Shown one piece after another: positions 1 through 7,571 of a stretch of 24,548 nucleotides of DNA. The notes beneath the pieces are model-generated. The model did no database searches. It had not been told where the DNA came from and saw only the letters and a list, made by a program, of their open reading frames with translations. The stretch is from the IMG/VR virus record IMGVR_UViG_3300034198_001600, positions 1 to 24,548 of that record; one strand, 5' to 3'. The DNA comes from a virus. Made by a program: the position numbers and the translations under genes. Position 1 is the first letter of the stretch, and each line of letters starts with the position of its first letter.

Positions 1-1371
1 CCCCGAGATGTTATAATTTCCATTAGACAACACCAACGATGGTTCACCAAAAGATGCTGGATTATATCCAATACCAGTTCCTGTGTTGAATGTTGTATCA
101 ACTGAACCGTCAGAGTTTAATCTAACCAACCCACCTACTGCTGTTCCATTATAGTTATCAAATACACCAGTAACAAAATATTTTCCATTTGTTTCTGTTA
201 TATCCAATACGAATCTATCACCACCAGTAAATCCACTACCAACATTGAAAGTTGCATCATAAGTTCCATTTGAATTTAATCTTGCAATATCTCTTGAAGA
301 AACACCACTATAAGTTAAGAAATTACCACCAATCATTATTTTATCATCTGATAATACTGTCAATCCATATACACCAAGAAATCCACCAGCAGTTACACCT
401 GATGTTGGGAAAGTTGAATCGATAATACCAGCAGTTGTCAATCTAACAAGACCTCCAACGGATACTCCACTATATGAAGTGAATAATCCACCTGCCAATA
501 TCTTTCCATCACTCTGTTGTGCTAATTGATATACAGTGCTATTTACTGAACTTGGAGATGAGAATGTAGAATCGATTGAACCATTTGTGTTCAATCTAAC
601 AACACCTGCTTTTGATGCTCCACTATAAGTAGCAAAATCACCAGCAGCAACAATCTTTCCATCAGATTGAACCAATACTGACCATACTGTCGCATTGAAA
701 CCAGTTCCGATTCCAAATGATGTATCCAAAGAACCATCAGTATTCAATCTTACCATTCTGTTTCTTGCAGTTCCATTATATTGTGTAAAGTTTCCTCCAA
801 CAATTAACTTACCATCAGATTGAATTGCTAATGCAGTTGCATTACCATTGAAACCTGTTCCATAAACGAATGTATCATCAACACTGAAATCAGCATTTAA
901 TCTGATTATTCTATTTGCTGCAGTTGAACCATAAGATGTGAAATAACCCACATAGACAATTTTTCCATCAGGTTGTTCTATCATCATTTCAGGGTTGGAT
1001 GCTCCACTCTGCCAAGCACTCAATGTATAACAATCGAAGTCAGGATCAGAAATTGCCATAGTCAAACTATCAGATGCAGTTAGAATTGGGGTTGGAACTT
1101 GAATCAAACCTGAAGAATATCTAGCACTTGAATATAATGTATTATTTACATAGGCGTCAATTTGAGCATCACCCTGTTGTAACATCATTTGAAATGTTCC
1201 ACCAGGTGCACCTTTTTGATCATCTATGGTTGTATTTGTTCCACTAACAATCCCACCTGCAAAGAGGGGTAGGGAACCACTTGTCACTGACAATGTGCCA
1301 GTCACGCTACTCGGTGTGGATATCTTTGTGATAACCGCTGAAGCCGAGGTATTTGCGATTGAAAAACTCAT
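1..1371 (-). CDS. Delta-60 repeat beta-propeller virion protein, N-terminal part (open at left edge)
   Basis: The reading frame is open from an ATG at 1371 to the left edge (457 codons, no stop), so the C-terminus lies outside the window. Residues 1-130 are a non-repetitive Ser/Thr/Gly-rich region starting MSFSIANTSASAV. From about residue 132 there are six complete repeats of 50-57 residues and the start of a seventh. Each follows the pattern QSDGK-(I/L)-x-x-G-x-F-x-x-Y-x-G, then (V/I)-x-RLN-x-(D/N)-G-(S/T)-x-D-x-(S/T)-F. This is the delta-60 repeat (DUF5122-type beta-propeller) family, found in secreted and phage proteins, especially of Bacteroidota. Six to seven blades would form a propeller. 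As the last visible gene of the structural cluster, it is probably an exposed tail-fibre or adhesin component. The fold is a confident family match; the receptor-binding role is inferred. Confidence 0.85.
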   Translation of the reverse strand, partial: MSFSIANTSASAVITKISTPSSVTGTLSVTSGSLPLFAGGIVSGTNTTIDDQKGAPGGTFQMMLQQGDAQIDAYVNNTLYSSARYSSGLIQVPTPILTASDSLTMAISDPDFDCYTLSAWQSGASNPEMMIEQPDGKIVYVGYFTSYGSTAANRIIRLNADFSVDDTFVYGTGFNGNATALAIQSDGKLIVGGNFTQYNGTARNRMVRLNTDGSLDTSFGIGTGFNATVWSVLVQSDGKIVAAGDFATYSGASKAGVVRLNTNGSIDSTFSSPSSVNSTVYQLAQQSDGKILAGGLFTSYSGVSVGGLVRLTTAGIIDSTFPTSGVTAGGFLGVYGLTVLSDDKIMIGGNFLTYSGVSSRDIARLNSNGTYDATFNVGSGFTGGDRFVLDITETNGKYFVTGVFDNYNGTAVGGLVRLNSDGSVDTTFNTGTGIGYNPASFGEPSLVLSNGNYNISG

Positions 1372-1407
1372 ATTTTTATTTTTTTTTATTTATCTGTTTA
1401 TTGTCAT

Positions 1408-2220
1408 TTATATATAAGATTCTATCAATTCGATATGTCCATCCATATACGATACGTCGTGGATCATACCCAATTCTTCATCTATTTCATCCATTAGATT
1501 ATAGAAGTCATCAACCAATATTTCAGCTTGTTGGAGTTGTTCCTGACTAGCCTTCTTATCTTCCAAAACTTTCTTCTCTATTTCAAATACATTATCAGCG
1601 ATTTGTGCCGCACTTCTGATCATACCAGCAGTTTCCTCATCAGGATTCATGCTAATCAAATGTTCGAACGTTCCTTGAGCACCAGGACAGATATAAAAAT
1701 ATTTGGTCATATAACCCAATACATTCATTTCACTAAAAAATACTGGTTCAACAATTAGATCCTGTCCCAATACAATAGGGGTGCTTGGAACAACCACCTT
1801 AGAAGCACATTCTCTGTAGGCTTGTTTATATTCAACTCCTCGAGCTCTTTTTCTTGCGATACATCTACCTAACGCTGACTCCTCAGGAATCCCGCCATTG
1901 TCAAATTTACCCCACCATCTATAATATTCTTGATACGCATTGAGACAATATCCCATACGTTCTTTCATATACGGATAAATCTCTCTCATCTTAGAATTAG
2001 ATGAACAACGTTTTAGATAAGTCCCCCTATTTTCTTTCTTTCGAGGTTGGACAATGAACTTATCCTCTTTCTCCTCTTTCGACATTTTGAACTTTTCCAA
2101 CTGGCTGTAGCAAACTGCCAGTCGTTGTTCTATGGAAGGGAACTCATCAGCAACTTTACCAACGCATCTCGAGATGAACTCGTTGTCCGTTTCCTGTTCG
2201 TTTTTGGTAGGTAATGGCAT
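1408..2220 (-). CDS. Phage protein with three Cys-pair repeats (MPLP...FISRC type N-terminus)
   Basis: A 270-residue protein. The N-terminus (MPLPTKNEQETDNEFISRC, then EFPSIEQRLAVC) matches a motif I recognise in many phage head or portal-associated proteins (MPLP-x-E-x-FI-x-RC-x-EFP-x-QR-x-AVC). Two more segments share this layout: around residues 62-101 (TYLKRC ... RMGYC) and 113-143 (ALGRC ... AYREC). The Cys pairs are spaced C-x17-C, C-x19-C and C-x17-C, so the N-terminal half looks like a triplicated small helical unit that might bind metal or form disulfides. The C-terminal half (about 200-255) is acidic and probably helical or coiled-coil. The start overlaps the stop of the preceding gene by one base. 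The biochemical role is unknown; its position after the connector suggests a virion or assembly protein. Confidence 0.75.
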   Translation of the reverse strand: MPLPTKNEQETDNEFISRCVGKVADEFPSIEQRLAVCYSQLEKFKMSKEEKEDKFIVQPRKKENRGTYLKRCSSNSKMREIYPYMKERMGYCLNAYQEYYRWWGKFDNGGIPEESALGRCIARKRARGVEYKQAYRECASKVVVPSTPIVLGQDLIVEPVFFSEMNVLGYMTKYFYICPGAQGTFEHLISMNPDEETAGMIRSAAQIADNVFEIEKKVLEDKKASQEQLQQAEILVDDFYNLMDEIDEELGMIHDVSYMDGHIELIESYI

Positions 2221-2477
2221 TATTTAACTAAAGATTTTAATTTTTTATTTTCTTGATGAAGGTCATCTATCTTCTTCTCCAATTCTTGTATTTTTATATT
2301 CAATGATTCGATTTCTTTTTTCAAGTCATCAATAATCTGAGAATAAACAGATATGGCTAACTCCAAGTTTTTTAGGACTTGGTTGTCTGTCTCTGCTGTA
2401 ACTTTTCTTTTTCCAACAAACCAACCAGCTATTGCTGTTAATGCGTTTGATATAAGTAATAGTATCGTTTCGTTCAT
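2220..2477 (-). CDS. Small membrane-anchored coiled-coil protein (holin- or spanin-like candidate)
   Basis: An 85-residue protein with one N-terminal hydrophobic segment (about residues 4-22, ILLLISNALTAIAGWFVG). A short basic stretch (GKRK) follows, then a long heptad-like coiled coil to the C-terminus (IIDDLKKEIESLNIKIQEL and onward), ending in Lys-rich sequence. Small proteins of this layout are common in Bacteroidota phages near structural or lysis genes. A single membrane helix plus coiled coil could fit a holin or spanin-like role, or a virion protein that contacts the membrane. No lysin gene is visible next to it, so the lysis assignment is only a possibility. Its stop abuts the start of the next gene (TAATG-type junction at 2220). 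Confidence 0.7.
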   Translation of the reverse strand: MNETILLLISNALTAIAGWFVGKRKVTAETDNQVLKNLELAISVYSQIIDDLKKEIESLNIKIQELEKKIDDLHQENKKLKSLVK

Positions 2478-2486
2478 AATATCAAA

Positions 2487-3101
2487 TTACCATCCACAAC
2501 AAGCCCAAGTGGGATCACTGTAAATTACAGAGGTTAATGGGCCTGATCCAGGCCCAACATTCAATCCTTGATAACGAGGGCCATTATTAAGATGAAGTCC
2601 GCTAAAGTAGTTTTTACCCAAGTGAGGTCTCATACCATCTGTGCTCGTGTAGCTGTAAACCGCGGGATAATTAGATGAATTAAAAATTATCTCTTCAATC
2701 ATTCTTCTCTCGAAAAATTGAGACCTGTCATCAGCTCTGGTTTGCATATATTGCATCTCACTTATGGTGATGGTCTTTTCAGAACCATTAACAATACCAT
2801 TATTCTTTATTCTCATAAAGATGGATGGTAAACATTCTGCGTAAGCTGCCCAAATTAACAATGGTTGACAGAAATATTGAAGGAAATTATTATTGATTGT
2901 TGTCAAAGTGCTAGTTTGAACTTGATTCAACAATTCAACGTAATAACGTCGTCCTAGTATGTATTCTAACTTGGTTTGTTGGACTACGCCAATGAAAGGT
3001 AGCAACACCGCAGAGGTTACGTTTTGGTCAATATCAGTAAAATTCTTCAATTTTGTTTCTGATACTAAAAGAATATTTTGTGGAACTAATGCTTGAGACA
3101 T
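2487..3101 (-). CDS. Head-tail connector (adaptor) protein
   Basis: A 204-residue protein starting one base after the portal stop. The N-terminal half is helical with the pattern typical of gp6-like head-tail adaptors of Bacteroidota phages: a first helix (SETKLKNFTDIDQNV), a second helix with the motif LLPFIGVVQQTKLEYILG followed by RRYYVELL, then a hydrophobic helix (LQYFCQPLLIWAAYAECLP). The C-terminus (from about 140) is Gly/Pro/Asn/Tyr-rich and ends WACCGW; that end is unusual and likely flexible or exposed. The adaptor would dock on the portal ring and link it to the neck and tail. Adjacency to the portal supports this. The family call rests on pattern recognition, not a profile search. 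Confidence 0.7.
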   Translation of the reverse strand: MSQALVPQNILLVSETKLKNFTDIDQNVTSAVLLPFIGVVQQTKLEYILGRRYYVELLNQVQTSTLTTINNNFLQYFCQPLLIWAAYAECLPSIFMRIKNNGIVNGSEKTITISEMQYMQTRADDRSQFFERRMIEEIIFNSSNYPAVYSYTSTDGMRPHLGKNYFSGLHLNNGPRYQGLNVGPGSGPLTSVIYSDPTWACCGW

Positions 3102-3102
3102 A

Positions 3103-4305
3103 TTATATTTGGTTTTCTTGGATTGTTTCGTCTTTTACAACTCCAACATTTTCATTTTTATTTATATCTATGGTTGGAGCCGCATCTTTCATCGTTACCA
3201 TCTCGAATTGTTTGATTTCTATTTGAGTTGGAGCACCAGCATCTCTGATAGTTAATAACTTTTCAAATACAGATTTTATTTCAGTTTGAAGTGGTTTGAT
3301 AACCAAGTTTTGAAAGTGGTCTTGTGCTTCCAAATGGTCAGCTGTTCCCAACTTACCAGGTGTCATAATACCTAATAATTCAGGTGAAGATAATTGGTGA
3401 GCGGTCAAGATCGCTTCTTGAACCATTGAATTTAATTCAACCCATAATCTATCAGAACCATTGTGTTGGATTGGGGTAATTTCAGGTGCTTGTTCCTTAC
3501 CATCCGAGAAGGTCAACATCAATTTACCACTGACATTAGAACCAGCATATTTGCTAACAAGTGTGTTGTAAATTTCTTCCCTCTGATCAGGATCAGGAAT
3601 ACCACTATTCAAAGCAATAAATAACGATGGTGATAGACCATTCACAATGTTATTGAAATGCCAGTTGAATATTTCTATCTGTGTGGATATAGCAGTTGCT
3701 CCACCCCAATATGAAGGGGTTGGATAATAGTTATTACCAGCTGAGTGTGTGGTATAATAAAAAACCTGTGAAGGTTCTTCATTTTGAATGTCGAATGCTG
3801 GTAACTTTCTTGGAACAAACTTTTTAGGGAATGCCCAATCTGAACTATAATAGAAATTATGGATTCTATCGTGGAAATCAGATTTTTCTGCTCTCAATTT
3901 GGAGAAGTCCATATAATACATATCGAATCCCATATCCCTATCTTTTCTCCATACAACATTGATGGCAAACCCACCATATAATATAAAATCGAGACACGCC
4001 TTATCCCATATATCATACACTTTATCACCGAGGCTATTTGCCATCAATAACCTCTGATTATCCCCTAATTTCAATGATATTGATTCACCCCTTGTTCCAT
4101 ACCACTTTGATGTAATGGCGGCTCTGTGAGTCGGAGAAGTGTTGTATAGACGAATTAACTCTTGAGCGGCCAAGTTTGCGACCCCATAGTAAACCCAGGG
4201 AGTTCTTGTGTTTATAATGAGGTTTTCCTCAATCAAGGGAACCCTGGCTGTTGCGAAGTCGAATACTTGTAAAAAGTCTTTATTTTGTTTTATTTGTTCG
4301 TCCAT
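3103..4305 (-). CDS. Portal protein
   Basis: A 400-residue protein with the layout of a phage portal, the dodecameric ring at the capsid vertex through which DNA is packaged. The N-terminal part has the wing-like pattern (WVYYGVANLAAQELIRLYNT, then KVYDIWDKACLDFILYGGFA). The central part carries the conserved stretch IEIFNWHFNNIVNGLSPSLF followed by IPDPDQREEIYNTLVSKYAG. The crown/stem region has VQEAILTAHQLSSPELLGI. Portals are usually 400-550 residues, so this is compact but complete. The C-terminus is a charged flexible tail. The start is preceded by a TATATTTATA element 3 bases upstream. It lies far from terL, which is unusual, but directly before the connector gene, which is normal. Confidence 0.88.
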   Translation of the reverse strand: MDEQIKQNKDFLQVFDFATARVPLIEENLIINTRTPWVYYGVANLAAQELIRLYNTSPTHRAAITSKWYGTRGESISLKLGDNQRLLMANSLGDKVYDIWDKACLDFILYGGFAINVVWRKDRDMGFDMYYMDFSKLRAEKSDFHDRIHNFYYSSDWAFPKKFVPRKLPAFDIQNEEPSQVFYYTTHSAGNNYYPTPSYWGGATAISTQIEIFNWHFNNIVNGLSPSLFIALNSGIPDPDQREEIYNTLVSKYAGSNVSGKLMLTFSDGKEQAPEITPIQHNGSDRLWVELNSMVQEAILTAHQLSSPELLGIMTPGKLGTADHLEAQDHFQNLVIKPLQTEIKSVFEKLLTIRDAGAPTQIEIKQFEMVTMKDAAPTIDINKNENVGVVKDETIQENQI

Positions 4306-4308
4306 AAT

Positions 4309-4318
4309 TATAAATATA
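4309..4318 (-). promoter_or_regulatory. TATATTTATA element before the portal start
   Basis: On the coding strand the 10-mer TATATTTATA lies 3 bases before the portal ATG. The same exact 10-mer occurs 3-5 bases before three other starts in this window (11090, 14276, 23955). It resembles the Bacteroidota -7 box TAnnTTTG in 7 of 8 positions, which would imply a leaderless or near-leaderless transcript. It could instead be an A/U-rich translation initiation element. A TTGACA-like sequence lies about 6 bases further upstream, at atypical spacing. Confidence 0.45.
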
Positions 4319-4338
4319 CTATTTTGTCAATTGCATCA

Positions 4339-4563
4339 TCATTGGTTTATAGTTGTTCCTGATGGACAATAATAACCTGTCCATTCAATCAATGGTAAGT
4401 CCTTTACCCAAATATAATCTACATTGGTGCAGAACTCCATTTCTTGAGTTGATATAATCCAATTAGCGTTAGCATCTTGCACGGGGTTAAAATAACTATC
4501 TGTTGTATATAGTTTACCTTCTACTGCTTCTTTCTCTATTACTGATAATAATCCTACTAACAT
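4339..4563 (-). CDS. Small conserved phage protein, paralogue of the 65-residue protein at 14307-14504
   Basis: A 74-residue protein with core YFNPVQDANANWIISTQE, then NVDYIWVKDLPLIEW. It is clearly paralogous to the 65-residue protein at 14307-14504: shared YFNPVQD, WIISTQE, TNVD, IWVKDLPLIE, and a 32-base identical DNA run (4383-4414 versus 14324-14355). It starts one base after the stop of the 788-residue modular protein, so translation is probably coupled. Each paralogue directly follows a large modular protein carrying domains D and C. This suggests a helper, chaperone or cap for those proteins, but no function is established. I do not recognise a named family, although similar short proteins occur near tail-fibre genes of Bacteroidota phages. 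Confidence 0.75.
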   Translation of the reverse strand: MLVGLLSVIEKEAVEGKLYTTDSYFNPVQDANANWIISTQEMEFCTNVDYIWVKDLPLIEWTGYYCPSGTTINQ

Positions 4564-4564
4564 T

Positions 4565-6931
4565 TTAATATGTGTTTCTTCCTAATGAAGTTTGATACGT
4601 GTTTATTATACTTGATAGATTAACTATTTCAGTATTTGTTAAACCTGAAGCCATCAATGCAAATGCATATCTGTTGGAGCTATAAAAATCTATAGTAGCA
4701 CCTCTCTGAGCTCCAATGACCAAGTTTCTATTACCATATTGAATAGCTTGGTTTGTAGTTTGAGTTGCAATACTTGATCCATTTCTATATAAAATTCTAT
4801 CTGTTGAACTCCTCACAGAACCTATTGTCATACCTGATGCCGATGCTTGTGATGTTGTTTCAACTCTAGCATTAGGATAATCACCAGAATCAAATAGAGT
4901 ATTATTACCAGATCCTGATGTTCTTTTTGCTGTGAGATTCCACATATCAGTCAATAATGTAGCATCTTGTGCGACACCCATATCGTAAATTCTATCTCCA
5001 ACTGTTCCTTGCAAATTGACATAAATACCTAAAGAAGAAGTATTACCATCTCCAATTCTTGTCAATGGATTAAAATTAGTATCTGCATATCCATTTGTTC
5101 CATTAGGTTGCATACCACTTGAATTGTGAGTCCATCCTCCATTGAATGCCAAAGTATTTCCAGATAATGGATTTTTAGCGTCCAAACAATGTGATCCAGC
5201 AACTCCACCCAAAACAGGATAGAAAGAATATATTTTATCCCATAAATTATTAGAGAATAAAGATGAGAACATTGTTATTGTTGCCGCTGATGCAGTTGCA
5301 TCAACTGTTCCACCTGATGTCACAACTGTATTGAGATACAACTGAGCTTGAGCAAGACCTTGCGGAGGAGTTGTAGATGGAGTTGGAGTCATCGTTGGAC
5401 TGGAAGTTACCGTTGCAGTATTAGTTGGTGTAGATGTTTGGGTTGGAGTATTTGTTGGAGTCGGAGTTTTAGTCGGACTAGCAGTATTTGTTGGTGTTTG
5501 AGTTGCAGTATTTGTTGGAGTCGGAGTTCTAGTCGGACTAGCAGTATTTGTTGGTGTTTGAGTTGCAGTATTTGTAGGAGTTTGGGTTGGAGTTTGTGTT
5601 GGAGTAGCAGTATTGGTTGCTGTCTGCGTAGGGGTTTGAGATGCAGTATTTGTTGGTGTTTGAGTTGGTGTTTGAGTTGGGGTGTTACTTGCTGTTTGAG
5701 TTGGCGTAGAAGTATTGGTTGCTGTCTGCGTAGGAGTTTGAGACGGAGTATTTGTTGGAGTTTGAGTATTTGTTGGAGTTTGAGTATTTGTTGGAGTTTG
5801 AGTTGGAGTTCTAGTTGGAGTTGGAGTAGGGCATACTACTGGATAAGTAATATATCCTCCTAAATTCATACCTGATCTTGGGAATTTAATTCCCCCAAAA
5901 TCAATTGAACTAGTTGTAGCAGCACTGAAATCAAATAAGTTGATAGCTGCTCCTACCCAAGTAGAACCTGATGACAAAATATTTACAGATTGTTCCATAC
6001 TATGCCATCCACGTGATTCTCCTGATAAATTGAAACGAACATAGACAGTATTTATATCACTAAAATCTTGATATTGAAATATGCTGTAATTATTTCCGTC
6101 AGGAGCTGTTCCTAATACAACATATCCTCCACTCAATGAGTTAGATAAAACATAACCAGATTGGAATGTTTGACCCGAAGCCAAATATTGTCTTTCATAA
6201 ACTCCATTATCAAACACAGGACTAAAAATAGCATCACTAACAGTGAATGATTCAGGACAAACTGCATTTGGAGTATTAGATGGGGTTGGAGTCGGAGTTT
6301 GCGTTTGTGTTGCAGTATTTGTTTGAGTTTGAGTTTGTGTTTGGGTAGGAGTTTGCGTTTGTGTTGCAGTATTTGTTTGAGTTGGAGTATTAGTTGGTGT
6401 TGAAGTATTAGTAGGAGTATTAGTTGGAGTGGTAGTTGGAGTTGCGGTTTGAGTAGGTGTTTGAGTAGGAGTTGGAGTTCTAGTTGTTGTTTGAGTAGGA
6501 GTCGCTGTTGGAGGATTTATCTCATCAGGAGCAAAAATAGTATTAGAATTTATTTCATCATTGGAAATAAACTCAAAATAATATTCATTTGTTGTATCCG
6601 CACTTACAACAATGAAGTCAGCAATACCATTTTCAACCAACTCGGTGGCTTGCAATGGATTCAGGTTACCTGAACCAAAGGGTTGGGCATACACATAATA
6701 ATTATATTGTCCTTCATAAGGGAATGGTATCTGACCCACACCTTGACCTTCAACAAATTCAAATTGATTATATCTCGTTGGATGCGGTGATACATCAGGC
6801 AAAATGAATTTAACCTCTTGTTTGGAGAATATATGAACAAATTGAAATAGATATTCAGGATCGCAAACAGTAGTGTTCTGTGTGAGCGTTACAACAATCT
6901 TATTTAATTGGTTGGATTTTAATAATATCAT
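4565..6931 (-). CDS. Modular virion surface protein with Thr/Pro linkers (anchor-linker-D-linker-C)
   Basis: A 788-residue protein. Residues 1-139 are an N-terminal domain (MILLKSNQLNKIVVTLTQN; later FPYEGQYNYYVYAQPFG) of a type common in Bacteroidota phage structural clusters, probably a virion-binding anchor. Residues 140-221 are a Thr/Pro/Gln/Asn linker. Residues 222-367 are domain D (VCPESFTVSDAIF to ITYPVVCP). Residues 368-523 are a second linker. Residues 524-788 are domain C (LYLNTVVTSGG; YPVLGGVAGSHCLDAKNP; FNGGWTHNSSG; NGTNGYADT). Domain C resembles LamG/concanavalin-like phage adhesin domains. D and C recur in the same order in the 1814-residue protein. The likely role is host-surface recognition or capsid/tail decoration. 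The start lies only 14 bases after a terminator-like hairpin. Confidence 0.8.
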   Translation of the reverse strand: MILLKSNQLNKIVVTLTQNTTVCDPEYLFQFVHIFSKQEVKFILPDVSPHPTRYNQFEFVEGQGVGQIPFPYEGQYNYYVYAQPFGSGNLNPLQATELVENGIADFIVVSADTTNEYYFEFISNDEINSNTIFAPDEINPPTATPTQTTTRTPTPTQTPTQTATPTTTPTNTPTNTSTPTNTPTQTNTATQTQTPTQTQTQTQTNTATQTQTPTPTPSNTPNAVCPESFTVSDAIFSPVFDNGVYERQYLASGQTFQSGYVLSNSLSGGYVVLGTAPDGNNYSIFQYQDFSDINTVYVRFNLSGESRGWHSMEQSVNILSSGSTWVGAAINLFDFSAATTSSIDFGGIKFPRSGMNLGGYITYPVVCPTPTPTRTPTQTPTNTQTPTNTQTPTNTPSQTPTQTATNTSTPTQTASNTPTQTPTQTPTNTASQTPTQTATNTATPTQTPTQTPTNTATQTPTNTASPTRTPTPTNTATQTPTNTASPTKTPTPTNTPTQTSTPTNTATVTSSPTMTPTPSTTPPQGLAQAQLYLNTVVTSGGTVDATASAATITMFSSLFSNNLWDKIYSFYPVLGGVAGSHCLDAKNPLSGNTLAFNGGWTHNSSGMQPNGTNGYADTNFNPLTRIGDGNTSSLGIYVNLQGTVGDRIYDMGVAQDATLLTDMWNLTAKRTSGSGNNTLFDSGDYPNARVETTSQASASGMTIGSVRSSTDRILYRNGSSIATQTTNQAIQYGNRNLVIGAQRGATIDFYSSNRYAFALMASGLTNTEIVNLSSIINTYQTSLGRNTY
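5364..5830 (-). repeat. Thr/Pro linker-coding repeat between domains D and C
   Basis: About 155 codons with 6- and 12-base periodicity encoding repeats of the type TPTQTPTNTATQTPT. The tract contains internal near-exact duplications, including a 60-base tandem repeat at 5461-5580. The peptide should be an extended, flexible-to-stiff spacer. The DNA should be prone to slippage and homologous recombination. Confidence 0.9.
5461..5580 (-). repeat. 60-base tandem duplication inside the linker
   Basis: 5461-5520 and 5521-5580 are adjacent 60-base copies differing at two positions. They encode the same 20-residue Thr/Pro unit (TPTNTATQTPTNTASPT type). The near identity marks a recent in-frame expansion, in contrast to the more diverged surrounding linker. 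Confidence 0.9.
6268..6514 (-). repeat. Thr/Pro linker-coding repeat between anchor and domain D
   Basis: About 82 codons encoding TPTQTPTQTNTATQTQT-type repeats. A segment of about 34 bases near 6295-6330 recurs nearly exactly at 6349-6384, showing internal duplication. Confidence 0.88.
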
Positions 6932-6945
6932 CTGTGTATAAAATA

Positions 6946-6973
6946 ATCACAGGGGATTTGACCCCCCTGTGAT
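6946..6973 (-). terminator. Hairpin terminator after the tail-tube-like gene
   Basis: A perfect 10-bp inverted repeat (ATCACAGGGG, 8-base loop, CCCCTGTGAT) lies 6 bases after the stop of the 175-residue gene. On the coding strand it is followed by TATTTTATA, a broken U-rich tail. The next start codon is only 14 bases beyond, leaving no room for an ordinary promoter. It may therefore act as a partial terminator or an mRNA-stabilising 3' end. Confidence 0.75.
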
Positions 6974-6979
6974 AAATAT

Positions 6980-7507
6980 TTAGGATTGCACTGTCATACC
7001 TTGAACGACAGAAGCGATTGGTCCGCTAAGTTCATTCATAGGTAATTGCTCAAGAGCCTGAAGGGTTAGATTATAACCTTGTCTGTCTCCTAATGCAAGG
7101 CCAGTTACGTTAGAACCAGCACTTACGAACATTCCATACTCCTCACCTAATAAGAAGTAGGAACCATTGTTATCTTCAAAGATAACTGCCAATCTGAATG
7201 ATTGTGCAAGGGTTTTGATGATATTACGCTTGTATTGTTCAAGTTTTGCAAAGAACATTGTCAATTCTTGAGTATAGAATACAGTTCCGTTTTCAAGTGA
7301 TGCATTGATAGTTTCAGTCATCTCAGAAGTAGTTCTGATCAACTCGAAAGAATAGAATGTTCCTGTTCCTGAAATAGCTGTGATAGTGTCACCAGAGTTC
7401 TTTGTTACGGTTGCGATATTATCGTAATCAGTAATCCAAACTTTATTAACACCACCCGCATTGTCTCTACAACCAAGTGTGATACCAGCTGCTAAATTAC
7501 AACTCAT
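6980..7507 (-). CDS. Probable major tail tube protein (or other abundant virion protein)
   Basis: A 175-residue protein starting MSCNLAAGITLGCRDNAGG. The sequence is beta-rich with the pattern of a family repeatedly found next to capsid genes in Bacteroidota phages: GGVNKVWITDYDN, a central TETINASLENGTVFYTQEL, VIFEDNNGSYFLLGEEYGMF, and GDRQGYNLTLQALEQLP near the C-terminus. The size and the closing strand pattern fit a phage tail tube subunit, and tape-measure and chaperone genes are present elsewhere in the window, so a long tail is expected. Placement between two hairpin terminators directly after the major capsid gene fits an abundant structural protein. A capsid decoration protein cannot be excluded. 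Confidence 0.6.
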   Translation of the reverse strand: MSCNLAAGITLGCRDNAGGVNKVWITDYDNIATVTKNSGDTITAISGTGTFYSFELIRTTSEMTETINASLENGTVFYTQELTMFFAKLEQYKRNIIKTLAQSFRLAVIFEDNNGSYFLLGEEYGMFVSAGSNVTGLALGDRQGYNLTLQALEQLPMNELSGPIASVVQGMTVQS

Positions 7508-7544
7508 ATTTTTTTATATTTAGTTTTTTTAGTTTATGTGTGGT

Positions 7545-7569
7545 AAAAAGGGGAGACAAACTCCCCCTT
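7545..7569 (-). terminator. Rho-independent terminator after the major capsid gene
   Basis: On the coding strand, just after the capsid stop, AAGGGGGAG and CTCCCC pair around a TTTGT loop and run directly into TTTTT (five T). This is a compact GC stem plus U-tract. It would uncouple the highly expressed capsid mRNA from downstream genes. Confidence 0.8.
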
Positions 7570-7571
7570 AA

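Noticed and set aside
1226-1758. Three short plus-strand open frames
   Set aside because: They lie antisense to the delta-60 gene and the Cys-pair protein and have low-complexity hydrophobic sequence with no start context.
5348-5863. 171-codon plus-strand open frame rich in Cys/Trp/Ser/Arg
   Set aside because: It is the antisense of the Thr/Pro linker; the periodic DNA keeps the opposite frame open and gives a meaningless Ser/Trp/Cys repeat. The same applies to 16680-16886 and 6449-6673 on the plus strand.
5364-6514. CRISPR-like array
   Set aside because: The periodic DNA is in-frame codon repeat within a gene, with no constant repeat/unique spacer structure.
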